Notes under the pieces: generated by a model
Seen by the model: the letters and a program-made list of their open reading frames with translations, nothing else
Told to the model about the DNA's origin: nothing
Database searches by the model: none
DNA from: Clavibacter michiganensis
GTDB taxonomy: Bacteria; Actinomycetota; Actinomycetes; Actinomycetales; Microbacteriaceae
Length of the DNA stretch: 64,000 nucleotides
Direction: 5' to 3'
Assembly: GCA_002150995.1 (NCBI GenBank)
Contig: MDHJ01000001.1
Location: 558,001 to 622,000 of the forward strand
Made by a program: the position numbers and the translations under genes
Part shown: positions 16,224 to 26,061 of the stretch, in pieces
Layout: each line of letters begins with the position of its first letter
How positions within the stretch are numbered: position 1 is the stretch's first letter

Positions 16224-19200
16224 CGGCGACCGGCGGTCGCCGCGCCGGCCGCCGCCTCGGCGGGAAGGTACCGCCCGAGCGTCACCTCGCGCCACGGGCC
16301 GATCGGGTTGCCGCTCCAGCGGCTCGCCTCCGGCACCAGCTCCCCGCGCATCACGAGGCTCGCGGGGCCGACGGTCGCCTCGCGGGCGATGCGCGCCGCG
16401 GGGAGGATGACGCTGTGCGGCCCGAGGGTCGCACCGGCGTCGAGGGTGACGGTGTCCATGCTCATGATCCGATCATGGAACAGATGCGTCTGCACGACGC
16501 ACCCGCGTTGATCGTGGATGCACGGCCGAGCGTCACGAGGTCCGCCTCCGGCAGCCAGTGCGAGTCGCACCAGACCCCGGGCCCGATGCGCGCCCCGAGG
16601 CTCCGCAGCCACCAGACGAGCGCCGGCGTCCCGGCCGCGGACGACGCGAACCACGGCGCCGCGACCATCTCGGTGAAGACGTCCGACACCTCGCTGCGCC
16701 ACACGAACGACGACCACAGCGGGTGCTCCGCCGCGCGGACGCGGCCGATGAGGATCCACTTGGCCGCCGTCGAGACGCCCGCCGCGACCGCCCCGGCCGC
16801 GAGCAGCACGACGCCGCCGAGCAGGAACGCGACGAGCGGGCCCCACGCCGCCGTCAGCGCGGCCAGCGTCACGAGCACGGCCCAGCCGATCGCGCAGGTG
16901 ACGATCACGGGCACGACCCGCAGCAGCTCCCACAGGATCCGGGCGACCCGGAGGCGGGCGGGCGGGCGGAACGTGCGGGAGTCGTCGGCGGCGGCGACCG
17001 TGCGCCGGAGCCGGACGGGCGGGGAGCCGAGCCACGACGACCCGGCCTTCGACTTGGTGGGCGCCGCCGAGAGCACGGCGACGAGGCCGTCCTTCGGCAC
17101 CCGGTGGCCGGGGCCCGCCATGCCCGAGTTGCCGAGGAACGCCCGCTGCCCGATCTCCGCGCGGGCGACGCGCATCCACCCGCCGCCGAGCTCGTAGCCG
17201 GCCACGAGCGTGTCGTCCGCGAGGAAGGCGCCGTCGCGGATCGTCGTCATGGCGGGGATGAGGAGCACGGTCGAGGCCTCCACGTCCTTGCCGACGCGGG
17301 CGCCGAGGAGCCGCAGCCAGACGGGCGTGAAGAGACCCGCGTAGAGGGGGAAGAGCAGCGTCCGCGCGAGGTCGAGCAGGCGCTCGGTCGACCACAGCTG
17401 CCAGCCCACGCGGCTCCGCACGGCGTGCACGCCCTCGGTCACGCCGAGACCGAGGAGGCGCACCGCGGCGACGACCAGGAGCGCCAGCACCAGGCCGGTG
17501 AGGAGCACGGCGGGAACGAGCGCGCCGAGGCTCCGCCACCCGACGTCCGCGAGGTCGGCGGACCCGCGGATCGCGGCCGCGAGGATCCCACCGCCGGCCG
17601 CGAAGCCGACCACCGGCACGAGCGCGGTCGCCACCGAGGCGACCCCGTACGCCGCGACCCAGCGCGTGTTCCGCGGCGGCCGGTGCTCGGGCCACCAGAC
17701 GCGGGCCCGGCCCTCGCGCGCGGCGGGGGAGCCGGCCCAGCGCTGGCCGGCGGGGACGCGCCCGAACACGGCGGACCCGGGCGCGATCTCCGCGCCCTTC
17801 CCGATGCGGGTGCCCGGCAGGAGCGTCGACCGCGTGCCGACCGTCGATCCGGCCCCGATGCGGATCGCACCGACGCGCACGGTGTCGCCGTCGATCCAGT
17901 ACCCCGACAGGTCGACCTCGGGCTCGACGGAGGCGCCGCGGCCGATGCGGAGCATGCCCGTGACCGGCGGGAGCGTGTGCAGGTCCACGTCGTCGGCGAT
18001 GCGGGCGCCGAGAGCGCGGGCGTAGTACGCGATCCACGGCGCGCCGGCCAGCCCGACCGCGCCGATCTGCTGCGCGACCTGCTCGGCCAGCCAGATCCGC
18101 AGGTGCCACCGGCCGCCGCGCGGGTGGTCGCCGGGCTCGAGGCCCCGGAGGAGGAGACGGGCGGCGGCCGCGGCGATCGCCATGCGGCCGAACGGCGTCG
18201 CGAACACGAGGAGCCCGGGCGCGAGCAGCCACCACGACACCACGGGCAGTGCGTCGAAGCCGCCCAGCGGGTGCAGCAGAGCGGAGCCCGTGAGCAGGAG
18301 CGCGAGCCAGCGGAGGCTCTGGAGCGCGAGGAGCGGGACGCCGAGGAGGGTCTGGATCCACTGCGCGCGCCGCGGCGTCGGCCGCACGTCCACGCGCGGC
18401 CGGGTGCGCTCGGCCCGCGGCGCGCGTCCCGCGATGGCCGCGTGCATGGCGCCCAGGCGCGGGTGCGCGTAGACGTCGGCGACGGTGAACTCCGGGTCGA
18501 GCGTGCGGATCCGGGCCACGAGGAGGGCCGCCGAGAGCGATCCGCCGCCCAGGTCGAAGAAGTCCGCGTCGGCGCTCGCCACCGGCGTGCCGAGCGACGC
18601 CGACCACATCTCCGCGAGCGGCCGCAGCTCGGCGTCGAGGCCGGCGCCCTCGTCGCCCGTCGCCCCGGGCAGCGGCCAGGGGAGGGCGGCGCGGTCGACC
18701 TTGCCGGAGGTGCGGGTGGGCAGGGCGTCGACGACGCCGAGGAGCGGCACGAGCGCGGCCGGGAGGGCGGCGCGGAGGCGCCTCACCGCATCCTCGCGGG
18801 AGAATGCCGCCGCATCGCGCGGCACGACGTACCCGACGAGCACCGGGTTGCCCGCGCCCGTGGTCCGCACGGCGACCGCGGCGCCCTGCACGTCGTGGAG
18901 CGCCTGCAGCGCCGCCTCGATCTCGCCCAGCTCGATGCGGCGGCCGCCGACCTTCACCTGGTCGTCGGCGCGCCCCTGGAAGACGAGGCCCGCCTCCTCG
19001 AAGCGCACGAGGTCGCCCGAGCGGTAGGCGCGGTCCCAGCCGAGCGCGGGGAAGGGGGCGTACTTCTCCGCGTCCTTCGCCGGATCCAGGTAGCGCGCGA
19101 GCCCGACGCCGCCGATGATCAGCTCGCCCACCCCGCCCTCGGGCACGCGCGCGCCCTCCGCGTCGACGACGGCGAGCATCCACCCGTCGAGCGGCAGGCC

Positions 19201-20243
19201 GATGCGCACGGGACCCGGGCCGCCGAGCGGCGCGGCGCACGCGACGACGGTGGCCTCGGTCGGGCCGTAGGTGTTCCAGACCTCGCGCCCGTCGGTGGCG
19301 AGGCGCTCGGCGAGCTCCGGCGGGCAGGCCTCGCCGCCGAAGATGAGGAGGCGCACGTTCTCGAGCGACTCCGCGGGCCACAGCGCGGCGAGGGTCGGCA
19401 CGGTGGACACGACGGTCACGCCGTGCGTGATGAGCCACGGCCCGAGGTCCATGCCGCTGCGCACGAGGCTCCGCGGCGCGGGCACGAGGCAGGCGCCGTG
19501 GCGCCACGCGAGCCACATCTCCTCGCAGCTGGCGTCGAACGCCACCGAGAGGCCGGCGAGCACGCGGTCGCCGGGGCCGATCGGCTCGTCGCGCAGGAAG
19601 AGGCGTGCCTCGGCGTCGACGAACGCGGCGGCCGAGCGGTGGGTGACGGCGACGCCCTTGGGGTGCCGGTGGATCCCGAGGTGAAGATGATCCACGCGTC
19701 GTCCTCCGGGGCGGGCGGGGCGACGAGCGGCAGCGCGGACGTGGAGGCGTGCGCCGCGGCGGCCGGCAGCACGCGGAGGGCCGCGGCGGGCGCCGCGGTG
19801 TCCGCCGCGTCCGGGACGTGGGGCGTGAACTCGCCCGTGCCCGTCACGACGCCCGCGACGCGCGCCTCCCCGAACACGAGACGGGCGCGCTCGTCCGGGT
19901 CGTCGGCGTCCACGGGCACGTAGGCGGCGCCCGCCGCGAGCACGCCGAGCACGGTGACGTAGAGGTCGCGGGAACCGGACGGCATGCGGATCCCGACCCG
20001 GTCTCCGGTGGCGACCCCCGCCGCGCGCAGCGACGCCGCGACCTGCACGACGCGCGCCATGAGCTCGCGGTAGCTGAGGGCGCCGTCCCCGTCCTCGATG
20101 GCGGACGCGTCGGGGTGCGCGGCGACCGTGGCGCGGAGGACGTCGACGAGCGTGCGCGCCGGCGTGACCGCGTCGGCCCGGTCGAGCGCCCGCTGCGCGG
20201 CGGCGACCTCGGGCGTCGCCGCCTCCGGGGAGGGGTCGGGCAT
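16220..20243 (-). pseudogene. Pls/PosA-family non-ribosomal peptide synthetase-like protein, two frameshifts
   Basis: About 1341 residues if the two one-base gaps are restored. Order: adenylation domain (1-520; TSGSTGTP, YGPTE, YRSGDLV, NPVLVGYVVP, TSGKVDR), carrier domain (DFFDLGGGSLSAALL with the phosphopantetheine Ser), then about 700 residues of membrane segments alternating with hexapeptide-repeat (left-handed beta-helix) segments such as GRGASVEPEVDLSG and LDAGATLGPHSV. Proteins of this layout are annotated as Pls/PosA after epsilon-poly-lysine synthetase. Breaks are at 19660-19663 (gggg; joins SGSTGTP to KGVAVTHRS) and 16502-16504 (ccc; joins STINAG to CVVQTHLFHDR). The ATG at 20243 has GGAGA upstream. 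Confidence 0.82.
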
Positions 20244-20360
20244 GGGGTCTCCGTTCGGCGGGGGCGGCGTCCGTACTGTCGGGCCTCCGGGTGAACGGGA
20301 GGTGGACGCGCGGCGACCCGGCGTCGTCGCCCGGTGGGTGCCGGGGAGGCGGTCGGCGGA

Positions 20361-20789
20361 TCAGCCGGTGGGCCGCCCGGTGGGCCGCCCGGTGGGCCGC
20401 CCGGAGGGCCGCCCGGTGGGCTGCCCGGCGGCGAGCGCCTCGTCGACCACGCGCCGTGCCTCCGCCGCGGGGACGCCCAGCCGTCCGGCGAGCCCCGCGT
20501 ACGCGACCGCGGCCGCGCGCAGCGACGCGGGCACGTCGTCCTGGGCGGCGACGAACGATCCCGCGCGCCCGCGCGTCTCGATGACCCCGTCGCCCTCGAG
20601 CTCCCGGTACGCCCGGGCGACGGTGTTGACGGCCACCCCGGCCTGCTCCGCCAGCGCCCGCACGGTGGGCAGCCGCGCGCCCACGCTCAGCTCGCCGTCG
20701 ACCGCCCGCCGCACGATCTCCGCCCGGAGCTGCTCGTAGGGCGGGGTCGCGGATCCCGGGTCGATGCGGTAGCCGGGCTCGGGGTCCAT
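20361..20789 (-). CDS. GntR-family regulator (YtrA-like) with PTGR repeat tail
   Basis: 142 residues: winged helix (PPYEQLRAEIVRRAVDGELSVGARLPTVRALAEQAGVAVNTVARAYRELEGDGVIETRGRAGSFV) and a short helical C-terminal domain, as in the YtrA group that controls transport operons. The C-terminus ends in tandem PTGR/PSGR units encoded by a 12-bp repeat. The ATG at 20789 is 6 bases after TAGCCT, implying leaderless expression. It lies 117 bases upstream of the Pls-type gene on the same strand and is its likely regulator. Confidence 0.85.
   Translation of the reverse strand: MDPEPGYRIDPGSATPPYEQLRAEIVRRAVDGELSVGARLPTVRALAEQAGVAVNTVARAYRELEGDGVIETRGRAGSFVAAQDDVPASLRAAAVAYAGLAGRLGVPAAEARRVVDEALAAGQPTGRPSGRPTGRPTGRPTG
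20365..20424. repeat. Five tandem 12-bp units in the GntR gene
   Basis: Units of CCGGTGGGCCGC (three perfect, two with one change) at 20365-20424. They encode (T/S)GRP repeats on the minus strand. Units are a multiple of 3, so copy number changes keep the frame. Confidence 0.85.
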
Positions 20790-20795
20790 GCGCCG

Positions 20796-20801
20796 AGGCT
20801 A
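20796..20801 (-). promoter_or_regulatory. -10 box of leaderless promoter for the GntR gene
   Basis: TAGCCT on the minus strand, 6 bases before the ATG at 20789. Confidence 0.5.
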
Positions 20802-20911
20802 TCCACCGGCCTCCCGCCGCACGGCGCGACATGCGCGGCGCGTGCATGCGGCGGCGTCGGCAGGGGAGGATGGAGGAGAGGCGCGCACCGGCCGCCGATG
20901 GGAGGCCCCGA

Positions 20912-21283
20912 ATGTCCGAGCTCGAGCTGATCACCATGTGGTCCCGTGCCCGCAAGCAGCTCATCACGAGCCAGCTGGGCCCGGTCTTCCTGCTGACCGC
21001 CACCGTGTTCCTGCTGCGCACCGGCCTCGCCGACGCCGACCTCGGCACACGCCTCGCGGCCGCTCTCATCCTCCTGGCGACGGGCGCGATGGGCGCCGCC
21101 ATCCAGTTCTCCGTCACCTCGCAGGCCATCGCGATCTCGCGCGACCTCCGCGACTCCGGCGCCACCTCGCACGCCGCCCGCGCGATCATCGCCGCCGAGG
21201 GCCTCACGAACTTCGTGCGCTACGCCCTCCCGGCGCTCTTCGTGGTCATCTTCGTCGTGATCCTGGTCGCGCTCTTCGCCTAG
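20912..21283 (+). CDS. Small membrane protein of unknown function
   Basis: 123 residues with about three membrane segments (QLGPVFLLTATVFLLRTGL, LAAALILLATGAMGAAIQF, YALPALFVVIFVVILVALF). GGGAGG 6 bases upstream supports the ATG at 20912. I recognise no family. It is convergent with the Lrp/AsnC regulator. Confidence 0.65.
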   Translation: MSELELITMWSRARKQLITSQLGPVFLLTATVFLLRTGLADADLGTRLAAALILLATGAMGAAIQFSVTSQAIAISRDLRDSGATSHAARAIIAAEGLTNFVRYALPALFVVIFVVILVALFA

Positions 21284-21304
21284 CCGACGGCAGGGCGACG
21301 TCCG

Positions 21305-21742
21305 TTACTCCAGCGTCCGGTTCACCAGCCGCGACAGCACGATGGCACTGCGGGTGTGGTCGACGTTCGGCGCGAGGCGCACCTTCTCGAGCGCGTCCTC
21401 GAGGCTCGGGATGTCGCGGGAGCGGATGCGGACGATCGCGTCCGCATCGCCCGTGACGGTCCCCGCGTCGACCACCTCGGGGACGCCCTGCAGGATCCGG
21501 CGCAGCTCGTCGGGGGCGACCGTCCCGCGGCAGAACAGCTCCACGTAGGCCTCGGTGCTCAGGCCGTCGACGGCCGGGTCCACCTGGATGGTGAAGCCGC
21601 GGATCACGCCGTCGGCCACCAGCCGGTCGACCCGGCGCTTCACCGCGCTGGCCGAGAGGCCCACCGTCCCGCCGATGTCGCCGTACCCGGCGCGGCCGTT
21701 CTGGCGGAGGAGGTCGATGATCCGGTGGTCGAGGTTGTCCAT
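21305..21742 (-). CDS. Lrp/AsnC family transcriptional regulator
   Basis: 145 residues: AsnC-type helix-turn-helix (LDHRIIDLLRQNGRAGYGDIGGTVGLSASAVKRRVDRLVADGVIRGF) and RAM effector domain (AYVELFCRG ... VTGDADAIVRIRSRD). Divergent from the DDAH-ornithine aminotransferase pair, so it probably regulates amino acid use there, as Lrp proteins next to catabolic genes often do. The ATG is 6 bases after a TAGGCT box. Confidence 0.88.
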   Translation of the reverse strand: MDNLDHRIIDLLRQNGRAGYGDIGGTVGLSASAVKRRVDRLVADGVIRGFTIQVDPAVDGLSTEAYVELFCRGTVAPDELRRILQGVPEVVDAGTVTGDADAIVRIRSRDIPSLEDALEKVRLAPNVDHTRSAIVLSRLVNRTLE

Positions 21743-21748
21743 GCGTCG

Positions 21749-21754
21749 AGCCTA
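21749..21754 (-). promoter_or_regulatory. -10 box of leaderless promoter for the Lrp/AsnC gene
   Basis: TAGGCT on the minus strand, 6 bases before the ATG at 21742. Confidence 0.5.
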
Positions 21755-21925
21755 CGGCGGGATCGTGCGCCGGACGGGGCCCTGACGCGCGGAATCCGCG
21801 CCCGGATCCCTCGAACGGGCGTGATGCGCCTGCCAGGCTGTCCGGAAGGCGTCCCCTCGGGGCTCTGGGACATCGTCCGCCTCCACGACCGCGCCGCGAG
21901 GCGCGCCGCACGAAGCAGGAGCACC

Positions 21926-22768
21926 ATGCCCTCCACCCTCTCCCGCGAGACCCCGACCGGGACCGGCCGCACGCCGTCCGCCCGCCGCGTGCTCATGTGC
22001 CGTCCGGACCACTTCGACGTGGTCTACCGGATCAACCCCTGGATGGACCCCGCCGTCCCGACGGACACCTCGCTCGCCGTGCGCCAGTGGCAGACGCTGC
22101 ACGACGCCTACGTCGGGCTCGGCTTCCAGGTCGACCTCATCGACGGCATCGCGGGCCTCCCGGACATGGTCTACGCCGCCAACGGCGGCTTCACCCTGGA
22201 CGGCATCGCCTACGGCGCGAGCTTCCAGCACCCGGAGCGGCAGCCCGAGGGCCCGGCCTACATGGACTGGTTCCGCGACGCCGGCTTCGACGTGCGCGTG
22301 CCCGAGCAGGTCAACGAGGGCGAGGGGGACATCCTCCTCGTGGGCGACACGATCCTCGCGGGCACGGGCTTCCGCAGCGACAGCACCAGCCACGCCGAGG
22401 TGGCCCGGATCTTCGACCGCGAGGTCGTCACCCTGCGCCTCGTCGACCCGTCGTTCTACCACCTGGACACCGCGATCGCGGTGCTCGACGACGAGAACAT
22501 CGCCTACCTGCCGAGCGCGTTCGACTCGGCCAGCCTCGACGAGATCGAGCGCCGCTACCCGGACGCCGTGGAGGTCAGCGCGACCGACGCGTCGATCCTC
22601 GGCCTCAACTCCTACAGCGACGGCTACCACGTCGTGATCGCCGAGAAGGCGGTCGGCTTCGCGGCGTCGCTGCGGGAGCGCGGCTACGAGCCCATCGGCG
22701 TCGACCTGTCCGAGCTGCTGCTCGGCGGGGGCGGCGTGAAGTGCTGCACGCTCGAGCTGCGGCAGTGA
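21926..22768 (+). CDS. Dimethylargininase / arginine-deiminase-superfamily hydrolase (DDAH)
   Basis: 280 residues of the guanidine-modifying fold, which releases citrulline from methylated arginine (or an arginine-like substrate). Seen are NPWMD near the N-terminus, the general-base His179 in FYHLDTA and the nucleophile in the C-terminal GGVKCCTLELR (Cys273 or 274). GGAG precedes the ATG at 21926. The ornithine aminotransferase gene follows after 20 bases, so the pair fits arginine/ornithine use; arginase-type function cannot be excluded. Confidence 0.85.
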   Translation: MPSTLSRETPTGTGRTPSARRVLMCRPDHFDVVYRINPWMDPAVPTDTSLAVRQWQTLHDAYVGLGFQVDLIDGIAGLPDMVYAANGGFTLDGIAYGASFQHPERQPEGPAYMDWFRDAGFDVRVPEQVNEGEGDILLVGDTILAGTGFRSDSTSHAEVARIFDREVVTLRLVDPSFYHLDTAIAVLDDENIAYLPSAFDSASLDEIERRYPDAVEVSATDASILGLNSYSDGYHVVIAEKAVGFAASLRERGYEPIGVDLSELLLGGGGVKCCTLELRQ

Positions 22769-22788
22769 CGACCGGGACGGATGAGGAC

Positions 22789-24032
22789 ATGACCGACACC
22801 ATCGACCGCCCCGCCGCGTCCGACGCGGGATCCCGCGCGATCCACGCCGAGGAGGCGCACGCCGCGCACAACTACCACCCGCTGCCCGTCGTGGTCGCCT
22901 CCGGCCAGGGCGCCTGGGTCACCGACCTCGACGGACGGCGCCTCCTCGACTGCCTCGCCGCCTACTCGGCCGTGAACTTCGGCCACTCCCACCCGGACCT
23001 CGTGCGGGCCGCGACCGAGCAGCTCGGGAGGATCACGCTCACGAGCCGCGCGTTCCACAACGACAAGCTGGGGCCCTTCGTCACCGCCCTCGCCGAGCTC
23101 GCCGGCAAGGACATGGTCCTGCCGATGAACACGGGCGCGGAGGCCGTGGAATCCGGCATCAAGGTCGCCCGCGCCTGGGGGTACCGCGTGAAGGGCGTGG
23201 CCGCGGGCCGCGCAAAGATCATCGTGATGGCCGGGAACTTCCACGGCCGCACCACCACCATCGTGAGCTTCAGCGACGACGAGGAGGCGCGCGCCGACTT
23301 CGGTCCGTTCACGCCCGGCTTCGTCACCGTCCCCTACGGCGACGCCGCGGCGCTCGAGGCCGCGATCGACGAGGACACCGTCGCCGTCCTCGTGGAGCCG
23401 ATCCAGGGCGAGGCCGGCATCGTCGTCCCGCCCGAGTCGTTCCTCCCGGACGTGCGGCGGATCTGCACGCGGGAGCGCGTGCTGTTCATCGCCGACGAGA
23501 TCCAGTCGGGCCTCGGCCGCACGGGCGCGACGTTCGAGTGCGACAACGCGGGCGTCGTGCCCGACTTGTACCTCCTCGGCAAGGCGCTCGGGGCGGCATC
23601 GTGCCCGTCTCCGCAGTCGTCGGCGACGCGGACGTGCTGGGCGTCATCCAGCCGGGGCAGCACGGCTCCACGTTCGGCGGCAACCCCCTGGCCGCGGCCG
23701 TCGGCCACGCGGTCGTCGACATGCTCGCGACGGGCGAGCCGCAGGAGCGGGCCCGTCGACTCGGCGCGGTGCTGCACGCGCGCCTCGCGGACCTCGTCGG
23801 GCACGGCGTGCTCGAGGTGCGCGGCCGGGGCCTCTGGGCCGGCATCGACATCGACCCGGCGCTCGCCACGGGCCGCGATGTATGCGAGCGGCTCGCCCAC
23901 CGCGGAGTGCTCGCGAAGGACACGCACGGCTCGACGATCCGCCTCGCTCCGCCCATCGTCGTCGAGGAGGAGGACCTCGTCTGGGCCGTCGGCCAGCTCG
24001 CCGAGGTGCTCGCGGAGCTCGGGGCGCGCTGA
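22789..24032 (+). pseudogene. rocD: Ornithine aminotransferase, one frameshift
   Basis: Class III PLP aminotransferase converting ornithine and 2-oxoglutarate to glutamate semialdehyde and glutamate, whose product feeds P5C metabolism (see putA). About 414 residues if intact, a normal length. Motifs: NTGAEAVESGIKVARAWGY, EPIQGEAGI, ADEIQSGLGRTG and the PLP Lys265 in LLGKALG. The frame breaks right after that Lys at the gggg run 23590-23593; one more G gives LGKALGGGIVPVSAVVG and a normal C-terminus. It follows the DDAH gene by 20 bases on the same strand. Confidence 0.87.
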
Positions 24033-24174
24033 CGCCGCTCCCGGGCCGGACGGCATCGGCGCCTCGGGTGCAGGGGCCGGTCGACGATCCGCTCCTGGTC
24101 GCGTCGGCGGGAGAGACGTACTTCAGCAACATCACGGGGTCGCATCGCTTGCAGGGCTAACCGGATCCGTCCCC

Positions 24175-24222
24175 GACGGCCCCCGCTCCCCGCCCTCCAC
24201 GGGCCGGGCAGCGGGGGCCGTC
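24175..24222. terminator. Hairpin terminator after rocD
   Basis: Perfect 13-bp stem, GACGGCCCCCGCT (24175-24187) with AGCGGGGGCCGTC (24210-24222), and a 22-base loop. No T-tract. Confidence 0.5.
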
Positions 24223-24333
24223 GCCATGCGGAGCACCTGCCTGGTGCTGACGCCGACAGCGAGGGCGCACCGCTCGTCCGGCTGTGGACGGTGGGATCCC
24301 CATCTGACGTGGGAGACCTATCGTTCAGGTCAC

Positions 24334-24349
24334 GTGCACGGATGTGCAC
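24334..24349. promoter_or_regulatory. Paired GTGCAC sites upstream of a secreted protein gene
   Basis: Two copies of the palindrome GTGCAC separated by GGAT, 28 bases before the start at 24377. This could be a regulator site; function unknown. Confidence 0.25.
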
Positions 24350-24376
24350 CCTGCTGTCCCGACTCGGAAGGTCCCC

Positions 24377-24864
24377 ATGTCCCCCACCCCGCATCCTCCG
24401 CGAAGCGCTGGCGCCGGCGCACCGCGCTCGCCGTCGGCGCCGTCCTCCTCTCCCTCGCCTCCATGGCGGCCGCATCGCCGGCGCAGGCGGCCGGGGTCCA
24501 CGGCTCGGGCGAGGTGAGCGCCGCGGTCCCGCTCCGCGTGGGCTCCATCGACCTCTTCGTCAGCGACGAGACGGGCGACGCCGGCGGCGCCCTCGTCACC
24601 TCGAAGGCGACCGGGATCACGACGTGCCAGGGGTTGATGATGGGCGAACACAACAGGCTCACGTGGAAGGTGCCCATCACCAACAGGAGCACGGCCTACG
24701 GCGCGACCATCATCTTCGTGAACAACTGCACCGACAAGATCACGGGCTACACCTTCGCCCGGGGGCCCTTCACCGTCCACAACGGGGAACGTTGGGCCTA
24801 CGAACGGCCCTACCGCGTTCCCGGCTACGGCGCGAAGGACCCGCGCGTGTACCGCGTCAGCTGA
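24377..24864 (+). pseudogene. Small secreted two-cysteine protein 1, frameshift in signal peptide
   Basis: About 162 residues if the C run 24387-24390 gains one base: MSPTPASSAKRWRRRTALAV then GAVLLSLASMAAASPAQAAG, a clean Sec signal peptide with cleavage at AQA-A. The mature part (about 120 residues) has exactly two Cys (TTCQG, NNCTD), suiting one disulfide, and a basic Tyr-rich end. GGAAGG 5 bases upstream supports the ATG at 24377. Its signal peptide aligns position by position with the one at 26062, and both mature proteins start GSGEVS. No known family is recognised. Secretion is inferred. Confidence 0.6.
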
Positions 24865-24908
24865 TCCTCCGGCGCCGCCCCGCGGCCGCGTCCGCGTCCG
24901 ACGTGGAG

Positions 24909-24949
24909 ACAGCCCCCGCTTCCGGTCCTGGACCGGCGGCGGGGGCTGT
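24909..24949. terminator. Bidirectional hairpin between secreted protein 1 and EamA gene
   Basis: Perfect 11-bp stem, ACAGCCCCCGC (24909-24919) with GCGGGGGCTGT (24939-24949), between two convergent genes. Confidence 0.5.
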
Positions 24950-24954
24950 GCGCG

Positions 24955-25941
24955 TCACGGAGCAGTCGGAGCCGCCGAAGCTGCCGGAGCCCGGGTCGCG
25001 ATGGCGACGCCGGCCGCGGTGCAGACGACCACGATCGCCCCCAGCTGCACGGGCGTCAGCGTCTCCTGCAGCACGATGACGCCGAGGACGGCGGCCACCA
25101 CCGGGCTGAGGCTCGTGAGCACGGCGAACAGGCGCGGCGTGATGCGGCGGAGGATCACCGTGTCGAGTGAGTACGGCACCGCCGAGGAGAGCAGCCCGAT
25201 GGCGGCGAGCAGGCCGACCACCTGCCAGTCGAGTGCGGTGACGTCCAGCGTGGCGAGCGCCCACGGCACGAGCACGACGAGGCTCACGAGGCTCGCGACG
25301 GCGATGCCCGAGAGCCCGGTCAGGCGCTCCGCCACCCGGCGGGTGAACACGATGTACGCCGCCCAGGACACCGCGGCGGTGGCTGCGCAGATCAGCCCGA
25401 AGGGGTCGATCCGGCCTTCGAGCCCGGTGAGCACGACGACGCCCGCTGCGGCGACGAGCGCGCACACGGCGTCGAGCAGACGGCGTGCGGCGATGAGCGC
25501 GATGGACAGGGGCCCGAGGAACTCGATGGTCGCCGCGATGCCCAGGCCGAGCCGGTCGACGGCCGCGTAGTAGGAGAGGTTCATGAGGGACAGCGAGAGG
25601 CCGAGCAGCACGGCGGGCACGAGCTGTGCGCGGGTCATGCGGAGGATGCGGGGCCGGGCCACGGGAAGCACGAGCGCCGCCATGATCACCTGGCGCGCGG
25701 CGACGACGAGCACGGCGCCGACGACGGGGATGGCGAGCCCGGCGAGCGACGATCCGAGGCTGACGCTCACGATGGTCCCGACCTGGAGCGCGGCGCCCGT
25801 GGCGGTCGTGCGGGTGCTCGACGCGGCGACCGGCACGGTCGGGGAGGCGGCGACCGCGGCCTCGACGCCGGCCGGGGTGGTGCCGGCCGCGGACCCGGGG
25901 TGCACGGCACCCGGGTCGATGGGATCCCCGGCGCTGCTCAC
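24955..25941 (-). CDS. EamA family (RhtA-like) amino acid/metabolite exporter
   Basis: 328 residues with ten membrane helices in two EamA repeats (e.g. LGIAATIEFLGPLSIALIA in the first and RLFAVLTSLSPVVAAVLGVIVLQETLT in the second). Such proteins export threonine/homoserine or other small metabolites. The GTG at 25941 lies 6 bases after TACGCT, so a leaderless start is chosen over the much longer open frame, which is low-complexity upstream. Two small secreted-protein paralogs flank it. Confidence 0.85.
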   Translation of the reverse strand: MSSAGDPIDPGAVHPGSAAGTTPAGVEAAVAASPTVPVAASSTRTTATGAALQVGTIVSVSLGSSLAGLAIPVVGAVLVVAARQVIMAALVLPVARPRILRMTRAQLVPAVLLGLSLSLMNLSYYAAVDRLGLGIAATIEFLGPLSIALIAARRLLDAVCALVAAAGVVVLTGLEGRIDPFGLICAATAAVSWAAYIVFTRRVAERLTGLSGIAVASLVSLVVLVPWALATLDVTALDWQVVGLLAAIGLLSSAVPYSLDTVILRRITPRLFAVLTSLSPVVAAVLGVIVLQETLTPVQLGAIVVVCTAAGVAIATRAPAASAAPTAP

Positions 25942-25947
25942 CTGGTG

Positions 25948-25953
25948 AGCGTA
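25948..25953 (-). promoter_or_regulatory. -10 box of leaderless promoter for the EamA gene
   Basis: TACGCT on the minus strand, 6 bases before the GTG at 25941. Confidence 0.5.
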
Positions 25954-26061
25954 CCGGCGCGGGGCGCGGTGAGGTCCCGTCGAGGACCGGGGGCGGCCTC
26001 CCGTGCGGCGCCGTCGGCCCGGGCCCGATGCCGATCGGCGGGCACGGTCGAGGTCGGGGGC

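Larger units (their letters stand above)
24033..24376. other. Intergenic stretch with terminator and upstream repeat
   Basis: 344 bases without a convincing gene. It holds a 13-bp stem hairpin (24175-24222), a TATCGT sequence (24319-24324) that could be a -10 box, and GTGCAC twice (24334-24339 and 24344-24349) upstream of the small secreted protein. Confidence 0.5.

Noticed and set aside
16558..19923. Open frame of over 1100 codons on the plus strand
   Set aside because: Shadow of the Pls-type gene on the other strand; low-complexity Arg-rich translation.
23882..24160. 92-codon frame overlapping the rocD end
   Set aside because: Mostly an alternate frame of rocD; the free part has no start context or homology.
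26003..26061. GTG at 26003 as start of secreted protein 2 without any frameshift
   Set aside because: Possible, but the Arg-rich N-terminus is atypical, and the corrected ATG start gives a signal peptide identical in length and end to its paralog.
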